Source: Immersiella caudata (taxonomy: Eukaryota > Ascomycota > Sordariomycetes > Sordariales > Lasiosphaeriaceae). From it: a stretch of DNA of 64,000 nucleotides. Positions 45,831 to 56,384 of the stretch are shown here, in pieces (positions within the stretch are counted from its first letter, which is position 1; each line of letters begins with the position of its first letter). The translations under genes were made by a program, and so were the position numbers. The stretch spans positions 2,728,001-2,792,000 of the forward strand of contig JAULSU010000007.1 in the NCBI GenBank assembly GCA_030512335.1. The letters run 5' to 3'. The notes under the pieces were generated by a model. That model ran no database searches. It worked only from the letters and a program-made list of their open reading frames with translations, and was not told where the DNA came from.

Positions 45831-47398
45831 ACGGTGGGCAGGTAGACGGCGAGTAGGTGGTCTTGGATAGGCGGTAGTTGACAAGGAGGTATAGATGCTT
45901 TTTTTTTGACCCCGAAATGGTAGAGATGCAGAAATTTTCTTTGAATGGGCGAATTAGAATTAGATAGGCAGCAACCCAGAAAACAACACATATTGTTCCA
46001 GATCTAGATCATTATCTGCGGCAAGGTCTCTATTGGCTGCTGCCTTGCAGACGAGTTGGACTTGGGTGCGTTGAAGATGGCGATCCTCGCTCAACCCACG
46101 CTGTATCCAATAGCAAATGATGTTCCCAATCCGACCAGGCCTCCACTCCCTCTCCCATCTTCCAGGATAAGATACAGCGCGTGGCTAGACAGAAACTAAG
46201 GCAACTTGGGGCCACGAGTACTTCTCCCTGCAGGCGGTGTGGCCCGCGGCAGCTGCAGCTCGGGTTGGGACCTGCCTGCATTTGCAGCTTTGTGGAGCTC
46301 CCCACCACCACCCAACATCACATGCAGGTTCAGGCGCTGCCCAACGACCTGGGATGCTGTCCAGTCCCCATCGGATGGACCCCAACCAGGCTCCCTACTT
46401 GGGATGATTGCGTTCCCGCACTCTCAAACATTCATCACCACCACTTCAGATTATCAGGTCTTCTTATTTCCATTCTTTCCTTCGCATCCGAGCCATCAGG
46501 TGCTTTCAGGAGTGGCGGTTCTCCCTGGCTTAAAATCGCAAGCCCGGCACACTGTCAGTTGGGTTGGATATGGGAGCTCTGCCGCAGGGCAGATTCCATG
46601 GCGCTGTAGCATAGGGCTGCCTTCGATCCAAAGCGCTGCGACATGGAAGATGGAGCGACACGATGCGGCGTCGTCACCTCGATGCGGCAGCTCCAGCTGG
46701 CCAGGGAAGTCCCTGGGATAGCTTGCCAACGAGAATCTATGAAGCGATGGACAAAGACTGGATAGGTGTGTCACGGTAGGTGGTGGGATGGGGACGGGGC
46801 AGTCCAAATCAGGGCTTTGCAGCTTGAGGAACCCATAACAGTGAAGGCGGTCTCATGTTAACGCTCCGCTGAGAGTGTCGGGGAGAAAGAGCCCGAGAGG
46901 CTCTTTTGGCCTCTGGGGGCGCCGTTCGAGGATCTTGTGATGATTTCCGTCTTGTGATGCTTTGTGCAGACCGATAGTTTTCTTAGCCGAGCAGAGAAAC
47001 GCTAGAGCGTGTCTGTTTGGTGCTCCGATAAGTTCTGCCAATCCATGAACCTAGAATTGCCGTCACATTCGCTCGCAAACAGTTACAGAACTTGATGCAC
47101 GACATCAAATTAAACTACTTTTTGGTTGACCCATCAGAAAGGCACAGGCCCAAGGTGATACGTCACAACCGTGTGTTTCTCAGCTCAGGCAAGAACGTCG
47201 GGCAGCAGCTGATGTTTGAGGTCAAAGTCTCCTTCCCCTCTTCATGCCTCTTTCCCCACCCCAACGTTCGTTCCCTTCCCAGGCCTGCATTTTCTGCTTC
47301 TCCAAGTCGCTCCCAAGGATCGCACACGCATTCATTCTTCGTCCAGGCTCTTGTCTCGCATTTCAACATTGCAAGACAGGTCTTGGACCCCTTGCAGC
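45831..47398. other. Intergenic stretch
   Basis: About 1.6 kb. Several antisense and overlapping ORFs under 175 residues show no domain. It should contain the promoter of the NACHT-WD40 gene. Confidence 0.45.
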
Positions 47399-50300
47399 AT
47401 GACAGGATTGCAGCATGACGGCGCGGGCCAGCAACTTTGGGTGTCAGTGAGAGACAACGTCCAAAGAGGCTCGGGAACCCAAATCAACGGCTCTATTGCC
47501 CAGCTCAGCCAGTACATTACCCGTAGGCTTGCCCAACTCTCTTCTTGCCTCTATCTGTTTCTCTGCTTGACCTTGACCCAGAGTGGTTCAAGGTCTGGCG
47601 CTGTCTCCGGCCACGACTTGAGCTAACGAGTTCAACCTCCGCCCAGAAACTGGAAGCAAGGAAGCCGAATACCTCCGAGACCTATACATCACCGATCCTC
47701 GATACGACAAGCAACGTCTTGAGAGCGCCGCTGGCGGAGTCCTCAGCGTTGCCTGCAAGTGGATTCTAGATCAAGCGACATTCCAGAACTGGCGAGATGA
47801 CCCTGATTCCAACCTCCTCTGGATCAAGGGAGGTCCCGGGACTGGGAAGACGATGGCTTTTGGGTATATCATTGACCAACTGGTTGGTGGAAAGGGAGAA
47901 GGGGACTTGTTTGCGTATTTCTTCTGCGAGCAGGGGAATAGAGACGCGGATAATGCCTCGGCGGTGCTCAGGGGTCTCTGCTACATGCTCATCACGCGCT
48001 GGGACAATCCTGACACGACCCTTTTGGACATTGTCGAGAAGGTGTTCGATACTACTGGTGTGAGGTCATTCGACGGACCAGGCGCTTGGTTCAGGTTGGA
48101 GAAGATTTTCCGGAGGATGTTGGAACATTTGAGCAAGAGTGGAGAGGGTGGGACCATTCATCTCTTTGTTGACGCATTGAATGCGTGCGGCGAGAATCTT
48201 CAGAATCTTCTGAAGCTTATTGTTGATACCGCAGACTCCAAGGACACGCCCCGGGTGAAATGGCTAGTGACGGGCCATCGTGGATCCAACATCTCCAGGA
48301 TCTTGAATATCGGCGGAACGGACACGCGACACAGCATGGATGTGGACGACTATCCGAAGGAGATGATGGACGCGGTGGATGCCTTCATTGATGACCGAAC
48401 GGAAAGGATTGCAGCTAGCCATCGCGGTGTCGACGTCGTGGAGGTTCGAGAGCTGCTCCGCGGGAAGGTTGGGAAAAGGCATTCCTTCCTCTATACGGCC
48501 CTCCTTGTCGCAAGCACCCACAAAGCAAGAGATCGAGAGGAACTTCTGGATATCCTCGAGAAAGCAGCCCAGGACATCACGGGGTTGTATGAGGAGACGG
48601 TCAGCCGCATCCATGATCTAGAAGATGATGACGTTCGGCGTGGATGTCTTGACGCTCTCGGTGCCGTCGCTGCGGCCTACGGCCCTTTGTACTATCTGGA
48701 ACTACGAACCTTGGTCACCATCAAGTTGAACACAACTGCGGAACGGGTCAGACAAGAGTGTGAGACATTCTTCGTCGTCAACGAGGATTGGGAGGTTCAG
48801 GTTGTCAACCAGTCAGCCCGAGATTTCCTCCGCAACAGCCCGCTCACGCCCAGTCTCGAGAACCAGCACCGTCGTCTCTTCTCTCAGTCACTCAAGGCAA
48901 TGCAGAGACAGCTCCACAGGGATATGTGTCAGGTAATACACCCGGGTTATGCCGCGGTTGATCTTAAGCCAGAGCATCATGGACTGCTGGTAGGTGTTGG
49001 TTATGCCAGTGAGTACTGGATCGAGCACTTTATTGCATCTGGGAAGGACAGTCTCGAGCCCAGAGATGTGGAAGCCGTTCATGCATTTCTGAAGGACAAG
49101 TTTCTCAACTGGGTGGAAGTGATGAGCCTGCTTGGTAACGGGCGGGACGCACTATTGTCATGGTCTAAACTGGTCAACTTCCTCCAGGTCAGAGCTATTC
49201 CGGAGCGTCTATTTACCATGACTAACGTCAAACAGGGAGCTTCTAGCGTCGACGGCTTGATCGAATTCGTCAAAGACGCACGACGCTTCCTCGAGTTCAA
49301 CGCTGAGTCCATCTTCACACATCCCTTGCAGGTATACGCCTCTGCGCTTGTATTCGCCCCAACGAACAGCACTATCAAGGGACTTTTTGCAGAACAATAC
49401 GAGCCTAGTTGGGTATCTATTGGCAGCGGGATGGAACGTCCACACTGGAGCCTCTGGACCAGAACTCTCAACCCAAAGACCAAGGGCGTAGCCGTCGCAA
49501 AACCGCCTTGCTTCTCGCCTGATGGGACTTGGGTTGCGGCTTTGATGGAGAGACAAGATGATCTGTCCGAACGCCGGTATTCTGAAGTCGCGGTCTGGGA
49601 TCTTGAGACAGTAACTTGCATGTGGACGCTGCCAGGCGCCACTGGCTGCGTCGGTTTCCCGAACATGACGAGCAGGTTGGCGGTCACGATGGACGGAAAT
49701 ATGGAGTTTTGGGACTTGATACAAGGTTGTTGGGACACTAGCAAACATATCAAGGACCTCAGCACAGCTTGCGCGGCGTTCTCATCGGACGGAATCTGGC
49801 TAGCAGCGGCGACGGGGGAATCCCACACCGAGGTGGAAATATGGGACTGGGCGAGACGAGACTATGTCCTCTCCGTTGGTCGGGAGGGAGATTTTGTGCC
49901 GGCCATCACCTCAATCGCTTTCTCGGCCAGCGGTTCCTGGCTCGCAACGGCTGACGGCGATAGCGTTTGTGTCTGGAGTCACGAATCAGGGGATTGCCTG
50001 TGGACGATTGGCACCAGCGCCACGGCTGTCGGATTCTCAAAAAGTCCCGAAGACTTTGTCCTGGCGGCCGGATGGGATATGGTCACGACGTGGGACTGGC
50101 AAGGGAAAAGGCAGGCCCGGAAGCTTTTCGTCGAGAAGAATTCGTCTCTGAGAGAATCATTGAACCCTGTGGCTCTATCTGCCGACGGCAGTCGGTTTGC
50201 AGTGGCGAAGACCTCGATGACTCGAGTGTGGGATGCCACGACGAGACGCCGTATCCAGGAGCTGAGTGGATATGATGAGGTCCATGTTGCCTCCTTTTCA

Positions 50301-51440
50301 CCCGACGGGAGCCAGTTGGCACTGGGAGATGTATGGGGTCTGAAGATCTGCGATACCACGTCATCCGATCTGAAGGAAATTCGGGAGGATAAATGCCACC
50401 GGGGCAAGATCAAGTGGATAAAAGCCCTGGACGGCGGGAGGAAAGTAGCATCTGTCTCAGTTGACGCCGTCATTGTCTGGGAGACTAGGACTGGCCGCCA
50501 AGTGTCGAAACTTGAACCCGAGGTGGAAATCGAGCCCCAGGAGGGATACGATGACGATGACCTTTTGGATGTTTCTTTCTCCAGCGACGGGTCTTGTGTC
50601 GTCATCATCCACCGTCACCGCAACCCAACGGTTTGGAATATCGAGACCGGCGAGATGTCTGATCCTATCCCCGAAGCGGCAGCACGGGCATGTGTTTCAC
50701 CAGACGGAAAGAGAGCCGTGATAGTCGACTTCGAGGACTCGGTCAAAGTCTGGAATCTGGAAGATTGCCGCTTCGACCGCGATAAAATGGACTACGGACC
50801 GGGCAGTCCAGCGGAGTGCGTTGCTTTTGCTCCAAAGTCTGATTTGATTGCGGTCTCATCCGGCGGTGAAGTCGCTACCTGGGTGTTGAGCGGGCGACGG
50901 TGGAAACAAGATCAAACCGTGACGGATACTGGGTCTGGGACGATAACATCGCTTTGCTTCTCTTCGGACGGGACACATCTTGTGGGCTCAACCGAGAACG
51001 AGTCAATCATCTGGTACGTTTCAAGCGGTGACCTCTTGGGAAGCGTTGACGGATTGGGGCCTGGGATCAATGTGGTTGGATTCAACGCATACTCGCCTTT
51101 CATCCAGACAAGCTTGGGTCTATTCGTTACCAACGATGCAGGGGTCGACAGTGAGTTGCGGTGGGGTGGCACGTTTGACCTACGGAAACTGCGACACCAG
51201 GGCTTTGGGCTCGACGCGGACATGTCATGGATCACTTGGGGATCTCACCGAGTGCTTTGGCTCCCGCCGGAGTACCGTCCCAATAGCATGGCGGTGCTGC
51301 CTGTGGAGAAATCTCGACACATGGAATCTTCACTCATCGCTCTCGGCTGCCGTTCGGGCAGGGTCGTTTTTCTGCGGTTCCCGCGTAATGCGTCGCCGCT
51401 TGCGCCAGCAAGAGAAAGATCGTCGGAGGACAACCTATAG
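47399..51440 (+). CDS. NACHT-WD40 NLR, two exons, 1305 aa
   Basis: Exon 1 (47399-47522) and exon 2 (47647-51440) join in phase 1 across a 124 nt intron with a CTAAC branch point; total 3918 nt. The short N-terminus (MTGLQHDGAGQQLWVSVRDN, then VQRGSGTQING) carries Gly/Gln/Asn-rich blocks and no folded effector domain. Next comes the conserved pre-NACHT YLRDLYITDPRYDKQRLES with WILDQATFQNWRDDPDSNLL. Walker A is GGPGTGKT (Lys109). The Walker B position reads FVDALNACGEN (Asp217), where relatives have DALDEC, so two acidic residues are lost. After the NACHT helical part, about twelve WD40-like repeats fill residues 640-1250 (VAVWDL, MEFWDL, VEIWDW, VCVWSH, TRVWDA, VIVWET, PTVWNI, VKVWNL and others). 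Such proteins (HET-D/HET-E relatives) detect non-self through the propeller. Its stop lies 103 bases from the stop of the next, convergent gene. Confidence 0.88.
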
Positions 51441-51542
51441 AGACATGGCCGAGGGTGGTGCTGTTAAGGATAACAAGGCTGCAGTCGAGCTTGGGGGGGT
51501 TTGGACAGGGAGATGTACTATTGACCCTATGGCAGGTCTTTC

Positions 51543-53429
51543 TCATGATATGGCCGAAGTTCTCACCTCGCCGCCTTTCAACCCCTCATACCCATCTCCT
51601 CTCCCTACATTGACAACTTCTGGATAGCCCCCCAGAACCACTGGTCTCCCTTCCATCACAACCACACTGCCCTGCCCCTCCCCGGTCCCAACCACATCAA
51701 CCTCCGGCACCCTCCTCATATAAAACCCCTTTTCCTCTCCCGGCATTCCCCTCCCCAAAGTTGTATGTGTCACCATACACAAAAAGCTCTTACTCCAACT
51801 CCTATTCTCGCCCCATACCAACGCCCCCCACGCTGCCGCCGCCAGAACCGCGACGAGCGCCGACAACAGCAACTGCAGTCCGCTCACCGCAGGTACCAAC
51901 TTCTCCAGTCTGACAGTAACCATCCCCGGGTCAACGCTAACCGCGAACGCCCTAGCTACCAACAAATCCATCACCGTCGGCCCCTTGTTCCACACCCAGT
52001 CAAGAACAGGTTGATCAAGGGACTCGGAGCTGACGTTACTTCGTCCCTTTCCAAGTCCGTAGACGGCCAAGAATGCAGCGGTGTCGACGGTCCCGTAGAA
52101 CCGGGCGCCCTCGATGGACATGGTAGCGCCGGCACAGTTAGTCTGAGTGATCTTCCCGCCGAAAGCTTCGTTTTGGAAGGGTTGCTCGCATGGGCTGAGC
52201 GGGGCCGGGGGATTAGATATGGTCTCGGAGTGGATTAGGGTGATGTTGACCGAGGAGAGGATGATGGTGGAGAAGACCTCGGTGCCGGAGACGGGGTTGA
52301 GTGTGGTGAGGTAGGAGAAAGTTGATTGGAAGACAGAAGTGGGCGACGAGGAGAGGGTGAAGCCGTAGATGTAGCTGGAGCGGTTAGATTGAGCGGAGAG
52401 CATGTCGGATGTGATTTGGGCGAGGAGGGAGTTGGCCTCGGTGGCGTTGGGGCCGGCGGCGCGGAAGATGAGGTCGGTGACTTCGGATGGGGCAAAGGGG
52501 ACGCCCGGGTTGGTGAGCATGGTGGCGCGGAAGATTGACTCGGTGAAGGTGTGGCGGCGGTTGCCTTTAGTGACGGTGAAGACTTGCATCACGGCGGCAG
52601 AGCCAGTGCCGCGGCCAAAGGCTGCCCAGACGTTGTCGGTGCGGGAGGGGGAGATGTATTGGGAGTCGTTGTAGGAGGACTGGTCGTCCCAGTGTACTTC
52701 GGGCTGGCCGAGGAGGTATTGTTGGTAGCCGGCGGCGAATTCGCTGTGGAAGGTGCAGTTCCAGGTGCCCGCACCACCGCCGAACAGGATGCACCGATGG
52801 GGGAATGTCTGGTTGTTGGCTTCGAGGTCATTGGGGATGGGTGCGTATGTGTCGGCCGAGACGGAAAAGCCCTCATCGTCAAGCCATATGCGCGCGCCAA
52901 CCTCCCTCAGGCTCTCCGGCTCTACAGTCTCGGGTGTGCCCTTTTTGACATCGCCCGTCAGGGTAATGTTGACGCCCGACCTGAAAAGTCCGACCCCTAT
53001 GGCTCGTCGAAGAGACTCATCGGACATTGTGTTGAGCGTCTCGGCGCTGAGACGCAGCGGAATATTGTAGGGGGCGTCAGGATTGAGTGCGCTCATGTGC
53101 CTGGCCAGCGTTGAATCTGAGGATCGAAAAATGTAACCAGGGGAGTCCAACGCCCACAAGAGAGTGCCGTAGAGGGATGCCAGGAAGCTGAGAATGGTGA
53201 AGAGGAAGACTAAAAGCGTGGCGCGGGAGAGCCCCCGCGATGTGAGAAAAAGTAGCCGTTGGATGTGGTTCTCGGAGAACATGAGATACGACGTGAAGTG
53301 GCTGGATCGCGCCGCAGCAAGCGTCGCAAACTTGAAGATAAAGAGGCCCATCAGGAGCTCGGCGCACCGGAAGATGATGGATTTAATGCCATTGTGCTCC
53401 ACGGGAATCGCTGATTCGAGGAAGGCCAT
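51543..53429 (-). CDS. Membrane protein with a large glycosylated ectodomain, 628 aa
   Basis: The ATG at 53429 (MAFLESAIPVEHNGIKSIIF) is the first real ATG in frame. Helices lie near residues 20-40 (AELLMGLFIFKFATLAAA) and 70-93 (TLLVFLFTILSFLASLYGTL), then about 430 residues of ectodomain with many N-x-S/T sites and several Cys (FPHRCILFGGGAGTWNCTF, LSPCEQPFQNE, TQTNCAGATMS), and a C-terminal helix (LQLLLSALVAVLAAAAWGAL) with a 65-residue cytosolic tail. This architecture is common in Pezizomycotina, and its function is unknown. Intronless. Convergent with the NACHT-WD40 gene and in tandem with the HET gene upstream on the same strand. Confidence 0.75.
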   Translation of the reverse strand: MAFLESAIPVEHNGIKSIIFRCAELLMGLFIFKFATLAAARSSHFTSYLMFSENHIQRLLFLTSRGLSRATLLVFLFTILSFLASLYGTLLWALDSPGYIFRSSDSTLARHMSALNPDAPYNIPLRLSAETLNTMSDESLRRAIGVGLFRSGVNITLTGDVKKGTPETVEPESLREVGARIWLDDEGFSVSADTYAPIPNDLEANNQTFPHRCILFGGGAGTWNCTFHSEFAAGYQQYLLGQPEVHWDDQSSYNDSQYISPSRTDNVWAAFGRGTGSAAVMQVFTVTKGNRRHTFTESIFRATMLTNPGVPFAPSEVTDLIFRAAGPNATEANSLLAQITSDMLSAQSNRSSYIYGFTLSSSPTSVFQSTFSYLTTLNPVSGTEVFSTIILSSVNITLIHSETISNPPAPLSPCEQPFQNEAFGGKITQTNCAGATMSIEGARFYGTVDTAAFLAVYGLGKGRSNVSSESLDQPVLDWVWNKGPTVMDLLVARAFAVSVDPGMVTVRLEKLVPAVSGLQLLLSALVAVLAAAAWGALVWGENRSWSKSFLCMVTHTTLGRGMPGEEKGFYMRRVPEVDVVGTGEGQGSVVVMEGRPVVLGGYPEVVNVGRGDGYEGLKGGEVRTSAIS

Positions 53430-53982
53430 GGCTGCTGTGAAGCCAGATCGAGAGAATTCATTGCTGCGAGAACAAAACAATGGCTCAAGAAGGGAAGCGG
53501 GGGTCTTTACCTCTTCTTCAAAAACGAAACCCTCGCAGCCTTGCGGACGAATTGGACGCGAAGACGTTACGCACTAAATTTTGTTGCGTCAATAGTCGCG
53601 TCGACCATTCCGATTTTGACGATGTATTTTGGGCCTGGCTAGGGCTCCCTTGCTGGCGGTTTATCTCCGGCAGCGTGGTTGGCGTGCCAAGACGGCACTT
53701 CGGCAGGCTTAGCTCTGCATGTCCGATTTCATGCAGTGCAGGCAATCTGGGGCGTGCGGCATCTTCTCTGGAAGGCGCGTTCAAGTGGCAGTCCCTGCAG
53801 TCCAGGGTGATGTCTCGGCAGGAAAATTGCGTCCGAGACGCTTCTTCCGAATATCCTTGTCATGAACTCTTCGTCAACTTTTGGCGACAAATTCTACTGA
53901 GACTGACTTCACACATTCGCAACCACACTCGAAGAACACTGACAGCGAATACCGGCAACTCCCACAACCATTCAATCTCCTG
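53430..53982. other. Intergenic, promoter of the membrane protein gene
   Basis: About 550 bases between two minus-strand genes. No feature is seen beyond short overlapping ORFs. Confidence 0.45.
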
Positions 53983-55893
53983 TCATCTCAGCACAACCTC
54001 TTCAGTCTTCAGCCCCGCCCCGGCGCTAGAGTCGAACAACTCCCCGCCCATGATGCCATCAACGTAGGAAAACGTTACCAGCGAACAACCTCCGTCCACC
54101 CGCGGTCTGAGTACTGCCGGCACACTGCAGCCCCAAAGGACAGCTACAAAATCACCCTTCATCAACGCCGCGTTGCTTCCCGCTGCTCCAATGAAGCCGG
54201 TCTCGGTCGTGAAGAGCGTCTTTCCGCTTGCAGTTTCCACCACTCGATGGAGCAAATCCGCCGCCATGCGACGATTGAAGTTGACGCCCAGCGTTGGGCT
54301 GTATCGTCCCCAGCCCAAGCTCTCGCATAGCCACTTCCTCCGTCCCGATATCGATTGAGCATACGTTTCCAACATCCCGTAGACCTGCTGTGCCCCTGAA
54401 ACCCCACCCATGGCTTCTGACTGCCCAGCGAGATGACACAAAATTTGGGGCGGCATCCCGCTCGCCGCCACTCGCCACATCAGCCCGCCTCCAATAAGCC
54501 CACAGACACCGGACATCGGCAGTCCCCGGGACAACAATGCATCCATGACGGGTTGGGTGATGTCGTCGATCAAGTCCCCGAGTGCTACGACAGCAGAGAG
54601 ATAAGCATCGCGCCATGATTCCTCAGGAACTGTGGCCCCTGGTTCTCGAGCTCGAAGCTGGAAGGTCGAGTAGTCCGAAGGAATGATATATGCTTCCTGG
54701 ATGACGCCAACGACTCTTGCTTGAACCGTGAGCGCCCCAGTACCAACGTCAAGTACGGGGTTTGGAGGTACGCCCTCGCAGCATCCCTTGCTCGCGTTCC
54801 CCAGTATCTGGTGGTACGTCCAGCCCTCCTCGATAGGCGCTCGCCCCCACGCTGGGGACGAAAAGTCGATGCACCATGTCGGTTTCTCGAGAAAACGAGG
54901 CTTCTTTGTCAACGCGCTCAGCAAAAAGTCCATCTTCCTCTCGGGTTTCTCATGCTTCGCAATCAGATATACCGTAGTGGCTTGGTACACCTCCGACAGC
55001 CCGAGCGAATAGTCCGCCTTCAGCCCTTCCCCTTCACCATCTCCAGTCATGCCCACCAGCGCAAAAACCTTATCCCTAGGATCTGTCGCCTCTCTCAACT
55101 TCGTCCCGATCAACATCCTCTCCAAGCTTCTCTCCTCTCCTGGCCCTCCCTCCATCGATCTCAAGAACGCAAACTGAATCATATCCGACGGATTCGCCAC
55201 AAACCGCTTCCGAACTCCCCAGGTGTTATCCTCTTCCGACATGTGACATGCCGCAATCTTGCTGATGCTCGCTCTGACTGCGCCCCACGGAGCCGTCCGT
55301 CGTCCCCACATCAACGTCGGATGCCGCGCGGGCACAGCGACCTCTTGGACGACCCACATGCGCGACCACCACGGGAGTGCCAGCATTTGCTCGAACCCTG
55401 CCAACGGCTTCAAAGTCCAATTCTCCCTCACAGATTCTGAGAGGTTTAAAAAATCCATCACGAGCTCGAAATCCGGACCGGACCCCTCGCCTAGGAAGAT
55501 GACGACATGGGAAGCGAGGGCGTAGATGTCGCGCATGCGCCGCACTTGGAAGGTCTTTTCGTGGTTATCAGCTTGGTTGATGCAGACCGCATCGACCCAG
55601 AGCACGCGCGTCTGGGATTCATGGCGGAGATAACGAAGGGCAGTGGAGAGATTGGGCGTGATGAACAGGGAGTGATCTGCGAGGAAGAGTTCCGGTTGAG
55701 GACCTTGAGATGGAGGGCCCCAGACGTAAGAGAGGGCTTCGTACGGGGGAGTGTGTGATTTTGATAAGAGGGCGGTGGTGAGGGTCCCATGGAGAGCAGA
55801 GTCGTGTGTTGGGGAAGGGTGGAGGTGGAGGAGTCGAATGTGCGTTGCAGGGTTAGGAAGAGGAGAGTACTCGTAGCTTGCCGCTGCGCCCAT
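53983..55893 (-). CDS. HET-domain protein with N-myristoylation motif, 636 aa
   Basis: The first ATG in frame is at 55893. HET blocks appear in order: YEALSYVWG (51-59), RVLWVDAVCINQ (96-107), QVRRMRDIYALASHVVIFLG, LPWWSRMWVVQEV (172-184), and later REATDPRDKVFALVGM and WCIDFSS. The C-terminal region (FNRRMAADLLHRVVETASGK, GDFVAVLWGCSVPAVLRP) is the usual HET companion tail. HET domains resemble TIR domains and trigger cell death in vegetative incompatibility or related responses. The protein begins MGAAASYEYSP: Gly2 and Ser6 fit the myristoylation consensus, suggesting membrane anchoring, which the HET family does not usually need. Intronless and fully open, unlike the HET copy at 35558. Confidence 0.92.
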   Translation of the reverse strand: MGAAASYEYSPLPNPATHIRLLHLHPSPTHDSALHGTLTTALLSKSHTPPYEALSYVWGPPSQGPQPELFLADHSLFITPNLSTALRYLRHESQTRVLWVDAVCINQADNHEKTFQVRRMRDIYALASHVVIFLGEGSGPDFELVMDFLNLSESVRENWTLKPLAGFEQMLALPWWSRMWVVQEVAVPARHPTLMWGRRTAPWGAVRASISKIAACHMSEEDNTWGVRKRFVANPSDMIQFAFLRSMEGGPGEERSLERMLIGTKLREATDPRDKVFALVGMTGDGEGEGLKADYSLGLSEVYQATTVYLIAKHEKPERKMDFLLSALTKKPRFLEKPTWCIDFSSPAWGRAPIEEGWTYHQILGNASKGCCEGVPPNPVLDVGTGALTVQARVVGVIQEAYIIPSDYSTFQLRAREPGATVPEESWRDAYLSAVVALGDLIDDITQPVMDALLSRGLPMSGVCGLIGGGLMWRVAASGMPPQILCHLAGQSEAMGGVSGAQQVYGMLETYAQSISGRRKWLCESLGWGRYSPTLGVNFNRRMAADLLHRVVETASGKTLFTTETGFIGAAGSNAALMKGDFVAVLWGCSVPAVLRPRVDGGCSLVTFSYVDGIMGGELFDSSAGAGLKTEEVVLR

Positions 55894-56384
55894 TTCGTTG
55901 GGATTCGATTGCGATGACCGGAACGGTTTTGTTGTTTTGAAACAACAAGGTTCGTGAGGGGGATGAACCACGAGTTGACCAGGAAAGGAGGTGCGGTTTC
56001 CCCACTTTCAGCTGGCCAATTGATTTCATCGTCGAGCTCAGCCTTCGGAGAAGGTCTGTATGGCTTGAGACATCAGTTGCTGGAGTGCACGATCACGGTT
56101 TGCGCAGAACAGTGCGGTTTATGTAAGTCAACGGCCTCCTGGTGACGACGCTACAGCCTCTTAACTCACAAATTTGGGACTTTAAACAGGACAAGGGCAT
56201 GTCTTCATCGTCCAGCTGTCATCTGAAAGCGCAAAGAGCGAGAGATGCGCAGGCTTGTCTTTTAACCAAGGTCCCGAATTCACCCAAACCAGAACACTAG
56301 AAAAAAAGATCAAGACAGTGAAGAAGCCAACAAGCCAATCACTTTAACGAAATGCCCCCCTCAACCTCCCCCACAGCAGCCGTC
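55894..56384. other. Intergenic stretch
   Basis: About 490 bases, HET promoter plus the 3' flank of the small spliced gene. Nothing further is seen. Confidence 0.45.

Noticed and set aside
45018..45991. Long Leu/Ser-rich ORFs antisense to the coiled-coil gene
   Set aside because: Shadow of the Glu/Lys/Ala-rich repeats on the other strand; the Leu/Ser pattern mirrors the repeat period.
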